In this document: piece after piece, positions 24,151 to 33,522 of the stretch | How the letters are laid out: every line of letters begins with the position of its first letter | How positions within the stretch are numbered: position 1 is the stretch's first letter | From: Haloplanus litoreus | Lineage (GTDB): Archaea; Halobacteriota; Halobacteria; Halobacteriales; Haloferacaceae | Direction: 5' to 3' (one strand) | Assembly (NCBI RefSeq): GCF_042677945.1 | Contig: NZ_JBHUDN010000001.1 | DNA length: 64,000 bases | Notes under the pieces: generated by a model | Seen by the model: the letters and a program-made list of their open reading frames with translations, nothing else | What the model was told of the DNA's origin: nothing | Database searches by the model: none | Made by a program: the position numbers and the translations under genes

Positions 24151-25803
24151 TTATACCCTCGGTCCGCTACCAGCCGTCGTCCCGTCGCGTCGCGCCCCGT
24201 TCGCTCGGAGTTCGTCGACGCTCCGCGTGAGCTCGTCGACCGCCGTGTCCGCCTCGTCGGTCGCGGCGACGATGCGGTCGGCGGCCGCGGCCGTCTCCTC
24301 CGCCCGGTCGCGGAGCGTCTCGATGGTCGCGGTGAGTTCCTCCCCGGTGGCCGCCTGATCGTCGGCCGTCCGCGACACCTCCGCGACGCCGTCGGCGACC
24401 CGGTCGATGGTCTCCGCAATCTCCCCGAACGTCTCCAGGACGCCGTCTATCTGTTCGCTCGCCTGCCCGATCCGCTCGACCGAGCGGGTCGCCGCGTCGA
24501 CCGTGGCGCCGGTCTGGTCCTGGAGCGTCTGGATGTCGTCCGTGATCTCTTCGGTGTGGTCGTGGGTCTGTTCGGCGAGGCTCTTTACCTCCTCGGCGAC
24601 GACGGCGAACCCGTCGCCGTCCTCGCCGGCCCGCGCCGCCTCGATGTTGGCGTTCAGCGCCAGCAGGTTCGTCCGGTCGGCCACCTCCGAGATCACCTCG
24701 ACCACCTCCTCGATGTCGTCCATCCGATCGCCGAGGGCAGTCACGTCGTCGACGAGTTCCTCGCCGACGTCGACGACGCTCTCGGTCGCTTCGCGTGCGT
24801 CCTCGCTCGCGTCCAGTCCCTCGCTGGCCGCGCTCCGGGCCTCGTCGGCCGCCGATTCGACCTCGTCGGTCGTCGCGGCGACTTCCTCGATGCTCGCGCT
24901 GAACGACTGCATCTCCTCGGCGCCTTCTTGGAGCAGCCCGTTCTGGTCGTCGACGTTCTCCGCGATGTCGGATGCGGCCGCCGCCGTCCGGTCGATGGCG
25001 TCCGCCAGCGACTGCGTCTCGGAATCGACCTCGCTGGCCAGATTCTCGAACTCCTCGGCCGTGCGGTTCAACTCCGTGACGACTCCCGCGAGGCGGTCGT
25101 CGACGGCGCGGCCGTCGGCGTCGAAGGCGGCCCGGGAGTCGAGGTGTCCGTCCGCCAGGTCGTTGAGCGTTCCCCGGACCTCGTCGACGAGGTCGGCGAC
25201 CGCTTCCTGGCGTTTCACCTCCGCGGTTCGGTCCCGAATCGCCTGGATGACCGCCACGAACTCGCCGTCCTCGTACAGCGGCATCGACGTGTGCCGGAAG
25301 TGGCGGGTGTCGCCCCGGCGGTCGGTCAGCGTCTCGTCGGCGGCGTACAGCGATAGCTCCCCGTCTTCGAGGTCGATGCCCTCGCGCTCGTCGGCCGATT
25401 CTGGCGATTCCAGCACCACCTGGGCCAGCATCTCCCGATCACGGCCGTCGGGGTAGAACACCGTACTCGGCGCCGTCGCCCCGATGGCGACGTCGTCACC
25501 GTTCCCGGTGAGTTCCTCGATACTGTGATTCCACGCCGCGATCGATCCGGAGCGGTCGAGGATGAACACCGGCATCCCGACGCCGTCGATCAGGACGTCG
25601 TCGTCGACGTTTAGCTCCACGTCGGCGGGGTCGCTCGCTCCGTTCGCCGCTCCCGTTTCGTCCGGTTCGGCCGCCGTCCCGTCCGATTCGATGGTGACGG
25701 ACTCCGTGTTCGCTTCGGCGCGCCCACCGTCGGTTCGAATCGAGCCGGCGTGCGCGTCGGCTACCGACGGGCATACTCCTTGTGAGTCGGGAGCGTGGTT
25801 CAT
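24151..25803 (-). CDS. Soluble methyl-accepting chemotaxis transducer with PAS domain
   Basis: 550 residues with no transmembrane segment, so a cytoplasmic halobacterial transducer. After a disordered acidic N-terminus, a PAS domain spans about residues 70-200 (VGMPVFILDRSGSIAAWNHS, YEDGEFVAVIQAIRDRT). The C-terminal half is a long coiled coil with the conserved signalling tip EVADRTNLLALNANIEAARA followed by GFAVVAEEVKSLAEQT, where CheA and CheW bind. Glu-rich heptads on both arms are probable methylation sites. The signal sensed by PAS (redox, ligand) cannot be read. No che or fla genes are nearby. Confidence 0.92.
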   Translation of the reverse strand: MNHAPDSQGVCPSVADAHAGSIRTDGGRAEANTESVTIESDGTAAEPDETGAANGASDPADVELNVDDDVLIDGVGMPVFILDRSGSIAAWNHSIEELTGNGDDVAIGATAPSTVFYPDGRDREMLAQVVLESPESADEREGIDLEDGELSLYAADETLTDRRGDTRHFRHTSMPLYEDGEFVAVIQAIRDRTAEVKRQEAVADLVDEVRGTLNDLADGHLDSRAAFDADGRAVDDRLAGVVTELNRTAEEFENLASEVDSETQSLADAIDRTAAAASDIAENVDDQNGLLQEGAEEMQSFSASIEEVAATTDEVESAADEARSAASEGLDASEDAREATESVVDVGEELVDDVTALGDRMDDIEEVVEVISEVADRTNLLALNANIEAARAGEDGDGFAVVAEEVKSLAEQTHDHTEEITDDIQTLQDQTGATVDAATRSVERIGQASEQIDGVLETFGEIAETIDRVADGVAEVSRTADDQAATGEELTATIETLRDRAEETAAAADRIVAATDEADTAVDELTRSVDELRANGARRDGTTAGSGPRV

Positions 25804-25908
25804 GACCGAGTCGTCGACACCCCCCTTCTTAACGCTTTCCTGCGGTTCTCAGCGGTGAGAACGGCGACGCGTCAGGCTCATCCGTGCGGGGTCGCTACGG
25901 GAGCGGTG

Positions 25909-27645
25909 ATGGACCCGAGTGCGGTTCGAGCGCGCGCTGCCGACCTGCCCCGCGATCCGGGTGTCTACCTCTTCTACGAGGGCGAGGAGGTGCGATACGT
26001 CGGCAAGGCGGTCGACCTCCGGGACCGGGTCCGTTCCTACGCCGACCCGCGGAGCGACCGTATCCGCCGAATGGTCGAGCGGGCCGACCGCATCGACGTC
26101 GCCGTCACCGACACCGAGACGCAGGCCCTGCTGCTGGAGGCGAACCTCATCAAACGCCACCAGCCCCGGTACAACGTCCGTCTGAAGGACGACAAGTCCT
26201 ATCCGCTCGTCCAACTCACTGACCACCCGATTCCGCGAATCGAGGTGACCCGGGACCCCGACGAGGGAGCGACCGTGTTCGGTCCCTTCACCGAGAAGGG
26301 CAGCGTCGAGGCGGTCGTGAAGGCGATCCGTGCGGTGTACGGCCTCCGTGGCTGTTCCGATCACAAGTATCGCGGCCGTGACCGTCCCTGCCTCGATTAC
26401 GAGATGGGCCTGTGCAGTGCGCCCTGTACCGACGAAATCGACGCGACGTCCTACGCCGAGGACGTCCGTGCTGCCGTCCGCTTCTTCGAGGGCGAGACGG
26501 GCGCGCTGGCCGACCCGCTGCGACGGGAGATGGCGGCCGCTGCCGAGGCCCGATCCTTCGAGCGCGCCGCCAACCTCCGGGACCGACTCGACACCGTCGA
26601 ATCCTTCCACGGATCTGGCGGCGAGGCCGTCGCGTCGCCGGCCGACGAGCGCACCGTCGACGTCCTCGGGGCGGCCGTGGAGGGCGACCGAGCGACCGTC
26701 GCTCGCCTCCACAGCGAACGCGGCCAACTCGTCGACCGTTCCCGTCACCGCCTCGACGCCCCCGAGGGCGAGGATCGCGTCGAAACCCTTCTCGCGGCGT
26801 TCGTCCCCCAGTACTACGCCGACCGGGAACTCCCCGACGCCATCCTCTGCTCGGAGCGCCTCGACGACGACGAGGTGCTCGCGTGGCTCGACGCCGAGGG
26901 CGTCGCCGTCCGGGTTCCCGGTGCCGGCCGCGAGGCGAAACTGGTGGACCTCGCGCTGAAGAACGCCCGCAGTCGGCCGGGCCGCGACGACGAGGCCGCT
27001 CGCCTCGCCGAGGCACTCGGCCTCGACGGACGGGTCGAACGCATCGAGGGGTTCGACGTGAGCCACTCCGGCGGACGAGCGGTCGTCGGAAGCGACGTCT
27101 GCTTCGTCGACGGCAGCGCGGAGAAGACGGCCTACCGGCGGAAGAAACTCACCGAACGGAACGACGACTACGCGAACATGCGCGAACTCGTGAGCTGGCG
27201 GGCAGAACGCGCCGTCGCGGGCGAGGACGACCGACCCGATCCGGACCTCCTCCTGATCGACGGCGGTGAGGGGCAGTTGGCGGCCGCCCGGGACGCCCTC
27301 GCGGAGGCGGGCTGGGACGTGCCGGCGGTGGCACTCGCCAAGGCGGAAGAGCGGGTGATCACGCCCGAGGGCGGCCACGACTGGGACGACGACGCGCCCC
27401 ACCTCCACCTCCTCCAGCGGGTCCGCGACGAGGCTCACCGTTTCGCCGTCCAGTACCACGGGACCGTCCGCGACGAGGTGTCGACGGCGCTCGACGAGGT
27501 GCCGGGCGTCGGACCGGAGACACGCCGGCGTCTCCTCCGGCGGTTCGGGAGCGTCGAGAACGTGCGCGCGGCCTCGGTCGCGGATCTCCGGGACGTAGCG
27601 GGCGTCGGCGAGAAGACTGCCGAGGAACTCTCTCGGCGACTGTGA
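25909..27645 (+). CDS. uvrC: Excinuclease ABC subunit C
   Basis: 578-residue dual-incision nuclease of nucleotide excision repair. The N-terminal GIY-YIG domain shows GVYLFYEGEEVRYVGKAVDL; a Cys-containing cluster is GLCSAPC; the UVR motif that binds UvrB is around RSFERAANLRDRLDTVE; the RNase H-like C-terminal nuclease has FDVSHSGGRAVVGS and LLIDGGEGQL; the end is a tandem helix-hairpin-helix (VPGVGPETRRRLLRRFGS, VAGVGEKTAEELS). ATG 25909 is chosen as it opens directly on the conserved N-terminus. Haloarchaea keep this bacterial-type system; uvrA/uvrB are not in the window. Confidence 0.95.
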   Translation: MDPSAVRARAADLPRDPGVYLFYEGEEVRYVGKAVDLRDRVRSYADPRSDRIRRMVERADRIDVAVTDTETQALLLEANLIKRHQPRYNVRLKDDKSYPLVQLTDHPIPRIEVTRDPDEGATVFGPFTEKGSVEAVVKAIRAVYGLRGCSDHKYRGRDRPCLDYEMGLCSAPCTDEIDATSYAEDVRAAVRFFEGETGALADPLRREMAAAAEARSFERAANLRDRLDTVESFHGSGGEAVASPADERTVDVLGAAVEGDRATVARLHSERGQLVDRSRHRLDAPEGEDRVETLLAAFVPQYYADRELPDAILCSERLDDDEVLAWLDAEGVAVRVPGAGREAKLVDLALKNARSRPGRDDEAARLAEALGLDGRVERIEGFDVSHSGGRAVVGSDVCFVDGSAEKTAYRRKKLTERNDDYANMRELVSWRAERAVAGEDDRPDPDLLLIDGGEGQLAAARDALAEAGWDVPAVALAKAEERVITPEGGHDWDDDAPHLHLLQRVRDEAHRFAVQYHGTVRDEVSTALDEVPGVGPETRRRLLRRFGSVENVRAASVADLRDVAGVGEKTAEELSRRL

Positions 27646-27677
27646 GCGTGCAGGCGGCGCCGGCCGAAGGGGTCCGC

Positions 27678-27710
27678 GCTCGCGGGGCGTGGCGCCGCAC
27701 TCCCGCGAGC
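27678..27710. repeat. GC-rich inverted repeat between uvrC and mdh
   Basis: A perfect 9-base inverted repeat, gctcgcggg / cccgcgagc, encloses a 15-base loop that can pair further through gcg/cgc. It lies 33 bases after the uvrC stop in the convergent uvrC-mdh gap (27646-27912). It could terminate or stabilise one or both transcripts. There is no T-run directly after it, so classical intrinsic termination is doubtful. Confidence 0.5.
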
Positions 27711-27912
27711 ACCCCGCGACCGGGCGTCAGAGCACGGTGTGGATGGTCGCGCCATCGGTCGTAAACGTGCGGCTGGGGTCGGGAGTGAGCCGGGGTGGCC
27801 GTCGTCGCCCCCAAGCGATCGTGATCGCGGCCGCATACCGCCGGCTGTAGGTCGATACGGATAGCCGTCACCCGAGGTGGCGACTATCTCGAAACAGGAG
27901 CCGCCGACAGTA

Positions 27913-28827
27913 TCAGGAGATCTTCTCGTACTGGTCGGCCAGTTTCTCGGCGGCCTCGCCCATCAACTCTTCCTCGTAGTCCTCAAGGTCCCACTCGACG
28001 ACCGCTTCGACGCCGTTCGAACCGAGTTTGACGGGGACGCCGAAGGCGGTGTCCTCGTGGCCGAACTCGCCGTCGAGGACGATGCTTCCCGGCAGGACTT
28101 CGCCGGTGTCCCGGAGGACGGCCTCGACCATGTGGGCGACGCCCGTCGCCGGGCCCCACTCTGTCGCGCCCTTGCGCTCGATGACGTCCATCGCGGACTC
28201 CTGCAGGTTGCCGAGGATCTCCTCGCGTTCCTCGGTCGTGAACTCGGGATCGCGACCGTCGACGCGAACCTTCGAGAAGACGGGCACCTGCGCGTCGCCG
28301 TGTTCGCCCAGAATCGTCGCCTCGACGTTCTGCACTGGGGCGTCGAACCGCTGGGAGAGGACGTAGCGGAAGCGCGCGGAGTCGAGTCTGCCGCCGAAGC
28401 CGATCACCGAGTGTCGATCCCGGTCGCCCGTCTCGTAGAGGTGGCGGTTCAACAGGTCTACGGGGTTCGAGGTGGTGATCGACACGAAGTCGTCGTTGTA
28501 CTCGGCGATGGAGGAACCGATGTCCTCCATGATGGGGGCGTTGTCGCCCGCGAGGTCGATCCGGGTCTGCCCCGGTTTGCGCGGGATGCCCGCCGTGATG
28601 ACGACCACGTCGGACCCCTCGGTCGCCTCGTAGCCGCCCTGTCGGATGACAGTGTTCGAGTCGTAGGCAACGCCGTGGTTCGTGTCGGCCGCCTGGCCTA
28701 CCGTCTCCGCCTCCATATCCGGAATGTCAACGAAGACGAGTTCGTCCGTGATGTCACGGAGTGCGATGTTGTAGCCCGTTGCGGCCCCGACGGTTCCAGC
28801 CGCGCCGATGACGCTCACTTTCGTCAT
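27913..28827 (-). CDS. mdh: Malate dehydrogenase
   Basis: 304-residue NAD-dependent malate dehydrogenase of the LDH-like archaeal type. The Rossmann loop is VIGAAGTVGAATGYN near the N-terminus; ITAGIPRKPGQTR carries the substrate arginines (Arg at position 100-102 region that favours oxaloacetate); TSNPVDLL and the catalytic His in ILGEHGDAQVPVFS follow. Surface acidity is high, as in the Haloarcula enzyme. The start is ATG 28827 (MTKVSVIGA), with a TATA-like box (gtttaatcgg) about 30 bases upstream. An ATG at 28839 in frame would add four residues. Confidence 0.95.
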   Translation of the reverse strand: MTKVSVIGAAGTVGAATGYNIALRDITDELVFVDIPDMEAETVGQAADTNHGVAYDSNTVIRQGGYEATEGSDVVVITAGIPRKPGQTRIDLAGDNAPIMEDIGSSIAEYNDDFVSITTSNPVDLLNRHLYETGDRDRHSVIGFGGRLDSARFRYVLSQRFDAPVQNVEATILGEHGDAQVPVFSKVRVDGRDPEFTTEEREEILGNLQESAMDVIERKGATEWGPATGVAHMVEAVLRDTGEVLPGSIVLDGEFGHEDTAFGVPVKLGSNGVEAVVEWDLEDYEEELMGEAAEKLADQYEKIS

Positions 28828-28973
28828 TTCACGTACCATTGGCCGCGGATTCCGATTAAACGCTTCGGAACACCCGAATTTCGTCCGCAGTCGGCGAATG
28901 ATGGGTCGACGACCGTCGAAAATATCGGGCGAACCCCGTGGGGTTTTTCGACCTCGGCCGCCTTCGGTCGTCC

Positions 28974-29633
28974 ATGAGCGGGTTCGACAAGGAGGCCGAG
29001 CGCGAGCGACTCCGGGAGAAGTACGAACAGGATCAGGAGAAGCGGGCGGCGACCCAGCGCATGAGCGAACTCCTCTTGAAGGGGGCGACGATGACCAACA
29101 GCCACTGTGACTCCTGTGGCGATCCCATCTTCCGCTACGACGGACAGGAGTTCTGCCCGACGTGTCAGGCCGCGAACGCCGACGACGCCGCGTCGGCCGA
29201 GACGGAACCCGCCGATCCCCCGACCGAGGACGAGACCGCGGCGACCGACGCCGACGAGACGCCGACGGACGAATCACCCGCGGTGACGGCCGACGCCGTC
29301 ACCGACACGACCACCCGACATCCCTCGCCCCCCGCCGTCGACACCCGTGAGCGTCGGCCAGCCCCGACGACCGAGCGGGGCACCGACTCGACGGCCGACG
29401 CTCGGATGGGCGAACTCGCCGAGGACGACCGGACTTCGGGCGGCGGCGACGCGGCTCCCTCCCGACGTGACGGGTCCTCGCTCGACGACGCCCGCGCGTC
29501 GCTCTCGCGGACGCTCGGCAGGTTCGCGCGGGCGGCGGAGGAGACGGACGACCCACGCCGTGCCGAGGAACTGCTGGGCGCCGCGCGCGAGGCCGCCGAG
29601 ACGCTCTCGGCACTCGACGACTGCCGGTTCTAG
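28974..29633 (+). CDS. Sjogren's/scleroderma autoantigen 1 (p27) family zinc-ribbon protein
   Basis: 219 residues. The first 75 form the p27-type domain: a charged helix (ERERLREKYEQDQEKRAATQ), a conserved helix RMSELLLKGATMTN and a zinc ribbon CDSCGDPIFRYDGQEFCPTC with two CxxC knuckles. The remaining two thirds are disordered, acidic, Thr/Ala/Asp-rich, ending in a helical segment (ARASLSRTLGRFARAAEETD). The role of this family in archaea is unknown; the linkage to hef, with which it shares the stop palindrome CTAG, recurs by convergent layout only. Confidence 0.8.
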   Translation: MSGFDKEAERERLREKYEQDQEKRAATQRMSELLLKGATMTNSHCDSCGDPIFRYDGQEFCPTCQAANADDAASAETEPADPPTEDETAATDADETPTDESPAVTADAVTDTTTRHPSPPAVDTRERRPAPTTERGTDSTADARMGELAEDDRTSGGGDAAPSRRDGSSLDDARASLSRTLGRFARAAEETDDPRRAEELLGAAREAAETLSALDDCRF

Positions 29634-32020
29634 CTGTAGTCGCTCCCGACCACGGTCCGGATGCGGTCGGCGGTCACCTCGCCGACCCCGTCGACCTCCA
29701 GTAAGTCCTCCTCCCGTGCCGTCATCACGGCCTCGACGCTGCCGAAGTGTTCCAGGAGGGCGCGGGCGGTCACCGGCCCGATGTCCGCGATGGCGCCGAC
29801 GACGTACTCCTGCTGTTCGTCGAGGGTCTTCGCGCTCTTCTCGCCGTGGACGCTGACGGTCCGGTCGCGCGTCGTCTGTTCGCGCCCCGCGAGCACCGCC
29901 AGCAGGTCGGCGGTGTCGCCCTCGCCCTCCGTGCGCAGAACGCTCACGCCGAAATCGACCGTGAGCGACGCCAGTGCACCCCGGATGGCGTCGGGGTGGA
30001 CGTTTCGCTCCTCGTACAGACCCTCGCCCTCCAGCAGGACGACGGGCCGGGCGTAGTGTCGTGAGAGGTCGCCCACCTGGTCGAACAGCGAGCGGTCGCC
30101 GCCGGTGAGAGTGTCGAGGAAGTCCGTGACGGTCTTGCGTTCGATTGCCACGCGGTCCGAGACGACGTAGTCGCCGACCGAGAGCGTCTCCAGCCGGGTC
30201 TCGATCCCGTCGCGCGTCGAGAGGTCCCGTGCGATGGCCGAGTCGAGTTCCCGCTGGTCGACGACGATTTCGACCGTCTCGTCGTCGCCCTCGGCGGCCG
30301 CGACGACGCCGTCGGGATCGGCGGTCGTCCCGTCGTCGCCCTCGTCGTCGCCTTTCTCCCCGAACGCGGCGAGACCCGGCTGAGCCGTCGCGCCGCCGTC
30401 GGCCTCCGTCCCATCGCCGCCGTCGTCGAACGCGTCCAGCGCCGTCTGGCCGTCGTCGAGTTCCGCCGCCATCTCGTCGGCGACGCCTTTCAGCTTCGCC
30501 AGTTCGTCCTCCATCTCCCGCTCCCGGCGGCGAGAGATCCAGAAGAACGCCTCGTCGCGGGTGTCCTCCGCCATGAGGACGACGACTCGGCCCTCGTCCT
30601 GGCGGCCCGTCCGTCCCTTCCGCTGGATGGATCGGATCGCCGTGGGCACGGGTTCGTAAAAGAGGACGAGGTCCACCTCGGGTACGTCCAGGCCCTCCTC
30701 GGCGACGGAGGTGGAGACAAGCACCTCGAACTCGCCGGCCCGGAAGGCATCGAGCGTCTCGCCCTGTTCCGTCTGGGTCATGCCGTCGGAACCGTCCTTG
30801 TCGCCCTGCCCGACGAACCGCCGGACGTCGAAGCTCTCGGCGAGGAAGTCGGTGAGCGCCTCGGCGGTGTCCCGTGACTCGGTGAAGACGATGACGCGCT
30901 CACCGCCGCCGATGCCGAGCGTCTGGGCCAGCAACACCCGGGTCTGGCGGAACTTCGGGTGGAGGTCGTCGAAGTCCTCGGCTTTCCGCATCGCCTCCCG
31001 AACTTTCGGCTCCGAGACCAGTCGTTGACTCGCCTTCGACGCGCCGGAGGCGCGGGCGGCGTTCCGCTGGCGCTCGAAGTACCGCCGCAGCGACTCCACC
31101 GACTGCGTCTCCGCGAGTTCGACCGCCCGACGAAGCTTCATCACCTCGGCGTGGATCGACATCCCCTCGTAGCCCTCCGACTGGTCGGCGTCGATGAGGT
31201 CCTGTAGCTGTCCGCGCATCCGGTTCAGGTCGCGTTGAGAGAGGTCCGGACTGGTCGTGTTCGTCACTCCGAGTTCCTTCAGGCTCTCCAGTCGGTCGAC
31301 GATCACCTCGTTGATCGCGTCACGAATCTCTATGACTGCGTCGGGGAGCGTCACCCGCTCCCACTCGACTTCGGTGTCGTGGGTGTACTCGGCCACGTCG
31401 GCGTCGTCCTCGGTCATCACCGCCACCTCGTGCAGACCGAGATTCTCACAGACGGTCATGATCGCCTCCTCGTCGCCGCCGGGCGAGGCGCTCATCCCCG
31501 TCACCAGCGGGGACGCGGCGTCCGCGTGGTAGCGCTCGGCGATGTAGACGTAGGCGTAGTCGCCGGTCGCCCGGTGACACTCGTCGAAGGTGAGGTGGGT
31601 TACCTCCGAAAGCGAGATGCGCCCGCCGATCAGGTCGTTCTCGACGACCTGTGGCGTCGCGATGACGATGCGACTCTCCGCCCAGAGTTCGGCCCGGTCG
31701 TCGGGGCGCACCTCCCCCGTGAAGACGGTGATCTCGTCGTCCGGAATCGTGAGGGCGTCGCGGTAGAACGTGGCGTGTTGCTGGACCAGCGGCTTGGTCG
31801 GCGCGAGAAAGAGCGCCGTGCCGCCCACCCCGTGCAGTCGGTCGGCGGTCACGAGTAGACTCACCGTCGTCTTGCCGAGACCGGTCGGCAGACAGACGAG
31901 CGTGTGGTCGTCGACGGCGGTGTCCGCGAGCCGTCGTTGGTACTCCCGTCGTTCGATGAATCCCGGCGCGAGCAGGGGGTGGTCGACGTACTCGGCGTCG
32001 CCGTCGTCGGTAGCCGCCAT
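29630..32020 (-). CDS. hef: Hef-type helicase/nuclease (XPF-FANCM family)
   Basis: 796-residue fork-repair enzyme with an SF2 helicase and an XPF/ERCC4 nuclease in one chain. Walker A PTGLGKT at 45-51, DECH at 146-149, helicase motif VI QRKGRTGRQ; then an acidic linker, the ERCC4 nuclease signature GDYVVSDRVAIERK near 612-625, and a tandem helix-hairpin-helix at the C-terminus (IADIGPVTARALLEHFGS, LLEVDGVGEVTADRI). It processes stalled or crosslinked forks, partly redundant with Hjc in haloarchaea. Both domains look intact. The start is ATG 32020. Confidence 0.95.
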   Translation of the reverse strand: MAATDDGDAEYVDHPLLAPGFIERREYQRRLADTAVDDHTLVCLPTGLGKTTVSLLVTADRLHGVGGTALFLAPTKPLVQQHATFYRDALTIPDDEITVFTGEVRPDDRAELWAESRIVIATPQVVENDLIGGRISLSEVTHLTFDECHRATGDYAYVYIAERYHADAASPLVTGMSASPGGDEEAIMTVCENLGLHEVAVMTEDDADVAEYTHDTEVEWERVTLPDAVIEIRDAINEVIVDRLESLKELGVTNTTSPDLSQRDLNRMRGQLQDLIDADQSEGYEGMSIHAEVMKLRRAVELAETQSVESLRRYFERQRNAARASGASKASQRLVSEPKVREAMRKAEDFDDLHPKFRQTRVLLAQTLGIGGGERVIVFTESRDTAEALTDFLAESFDVRRFVGQGDKDGSDGMTQTEQGETLDAFRAGEFEVLVSTSVAEEGLDVPEVDLVLFYEPVPTAIRSIQRKGRTGRQDEGRVVVLMAEDTRDEAFFWISRRREREMEDELAKLKGVADEMAAELDDGQTALDAFDDGGDGTEADGGATAQPGLAAFGEKGDDEGDDGTTADPDGVVAAAEGDDETVEIVVDQRELDSAIARDLSTRDGIETRLETLSVGDYVVSDRVAIERKTVTDFLDTLTGGDRSLFDQVGDLSRHYARPVVLLEGEGLYEERNVHPDAIRGALASLTVDFGVSVLRTEGEGDTADLLAVLAGREQTTRDRTVSVHGEKSAKTLDEQQEYVVGAIADIGPVTARALLEHFGSVEAVMTAREEDLLEVDGVGEVTADRIRTVVGSDYS

Positions 32021-32113
32021 CGTGCGCGATTGGTCGCCGCCGCGGTTAAGCGTTGGCGAATCGCGGTGAAAGTGAACCCATCCCGTGGTAGCGCCGACAC
32101 CGACCGGTGGCCG

Positions 32114-32356
32114 TTAGACGATCTGGTCGCCGTCGTCGTCGTAGAGACGGATGGCGTCGACGGGGCAGGTGCGTGCCGCGAACTCCGCGTCGAGTTCCGC
32201 GTCTTCGGGCACCTCGCGGACGAACAGCGCCGGTTCCGTCTCCTCGGCGTCGACCAGGTCGGCCTTCCCGTCGTCGCGGTTCGCCTCGAACGCTGCCCAC
32301 TCCTCGACGCACTGGTACATGCCGATACAGGTGTCGCGGTCGAACTCGACGTGCAT
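32114..32356 (-). CDS. Small ferredoxin (single cluster, probably [3Fe-4S])
   Basis: 80 residues from ATG 32356. Three cysteines are visible: C10 and C16 in DTCIGMYQCVEEW and one in RTCPVDAIRLYD. The position of the usual second Cys of a CxxCxxC set is taken by other residues, which suggests a three-iron cluster. The acidic middle segment is typical of haloarchaeal proteins. Electron-transfer partner unknown. It follows hef on the same strand with a 93-base gap, so it is probably a separate unit. Confidence 0.8.
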   Translation of the reverse strand: MHVEFDRDTCIGMYQCVEEWAAFEANRDDGKADLVDAEETEPALFVREVPEDAELDAEFAARTCPVDAIRLYDDDGDQIV

Positions 32357-32477
32357 ACTGCTCCGTAGTGGGGTCGCAGGCATAGCTGTGGTGGTCCGTA
32401 CGGACTGTTGTAACTGTGTCTCGGTGGTTCGCCGTGACGGTCCGCCGACCGACGGTACTGACTTACAACAGGCCGTC

Positions 32478-33164
32478 TCAGTTGGTCGTCGACTTCGACT
32501 CGCCGCCGTTGGCCGGGGGTTCCACACCCTCGACTACCTCGGCAATCTCCGTCTCCTTCTCCGTGTCGACGTGCCAGCGGTCGATGCTGTCCTCGTAGGT
32601 CGACAGCCGGTCGCTCACTGCGTCCTTCAGTTCGTCGTCGTTGACGTTCACCTCGAAGATGAACTGGTCCGCGTCGCCGCCACGAGCCGTCTTCTGGATG
32701 TTCGCGCTCACGAGTTCGTTGTCGAAGTAGTACGGCGCGAGCTGAGTCATCACCTTGCGGTAGACGGTGTCCTCGACTGCCCGGAGCGCCTTCCGGCCGG
32801 CCGAGTCGGCGGCGCGGGCGACGTAGTTGATCGAGTCCTGCCAGTGTTCGACGGCACCCCCGTTGTCGCCTTTCTCGGCGCGTTCGTACGACTCGGAGAG
32901 CTTCTCGCCCGCCGTTCGGAGGTCCTCGTCGGGGTTCTTCCCGGCCTTCTCGCCTTCCCCCTCCGCGACGCTCGCCTGTTCTGCGGTCTTCTGGTTGACG
33001 TCCTCGCCGAGGCGTTCGTGGGACTTGGGGCGCCACTCGTTCCACTCCTCGAACGCCTGACTCTCCGCACCGCCGTCACGGAGCGCCCGCGTGATACGCT
33101 CCCCGTGCTCGACGATGTCGGCCCACGTTCCCCGGCATTTGAATCCGGATACACTCTCTTCCAT
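32478..33164 (-). CDS. Conserved haloarchaeal protein of unknown function (228 aa)
   Basis: 228 residues, acidic and mostly helical. It starts MEESVSGFKCRGTWADIVEHG and has an alternating charged coiled region (KSHERLGEDVNQKTAEQASV) and a second half with helices around AADSAGRKALRAVEDTVYRK and a beta strand region FIFEVNVNDDELKDAVSDRL. No catalytic motif or membrane segment is visible. It looks like one of the conserved haloarchaeal DUF families; I cannot give a function. Confidence 0.75.
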   Translation of the reverse strand: MEESVSGFKCRGTWADIVEHGERITRALRDGGAESQAFEEWNEWRPKSHERLGEDVNQKTAEQASVAEGEGEKAGKNPDEDLRTAGEKLSESYERAEKGDNGGAVEHWQDSINYVARAADSAGRKALRAVEDTVYRKVMTQLAPYYFDNELVSANIQKTARGGDADQFIFEVNVNDDELKDAVSDRLSTYEDSIDRWHVDTEKETEIAEVVEGVEPPANGGESKSTTN

Positions 33165-33209
33165 CGCTTGTCAGGCTCTCATGGTGTCTGCGTACAAAAT
33201 CGTTGTGTG

Positions 33210-33434
33210 CTATCGGCCGTATGTCAGCCGGGTGGCGAACGCGTCGAGGCGGCGCTTGACTCGCCCCAGCCACGCCGCCGGCGAGACGGTGCGAAGTTGG
33301 CGTTCGTCGACTTCGATTCGGGCGCTGCCGAACGGGTCGCGCTCCCGCTCGCCCCCGTCGTCGTTCTCGGACGCCACGCTCACGACCGAACTCATGGCAC
33401 AACGGCCACAGGCTTCGGTGTCTTTCCCACCCAT
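33210..33434 (-). CDS. Small CxxC protein of unknown function
   Basis: 74 residues if translated from ATG 33434 (a GTG at 33455 would add seven). A single CxxC pair lies near the N-terminus (DTEACGRCAMSS), followed by an acidic segment and a basic C-terminal helix (AWLGRVKRRLDAFATRLTYG). The ATG is preferred because a TATA-like box (ctttaatcc, minus strand) lies about 31 bases upstream. It shares the gap with the divergent cupin gene. Function unknown. Confidence 0.6.
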   Translation of the reverse strand: MGGKDTEACGRCAMSSVVSVASENDDGGERERDPFGSARIEVDERQLRTVSPAAWLGRVKRRLDAFATRLTYGR

Positions 33435-33522
33435 CGTACACTCACCTACGGCCACTGACGGATTAAAGCTTGTCGTGCGGGTGACGACGGACTTTTGCCT
33501 TCGCCACGACAGTGGCTCACGT

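Noticed and set aside
28974..29633. Functional link of the p27-type zinc-ribbon gene to hef
   Set aside because: The two are convergent and share only stop codons; neighbourhood alone does not support a link.
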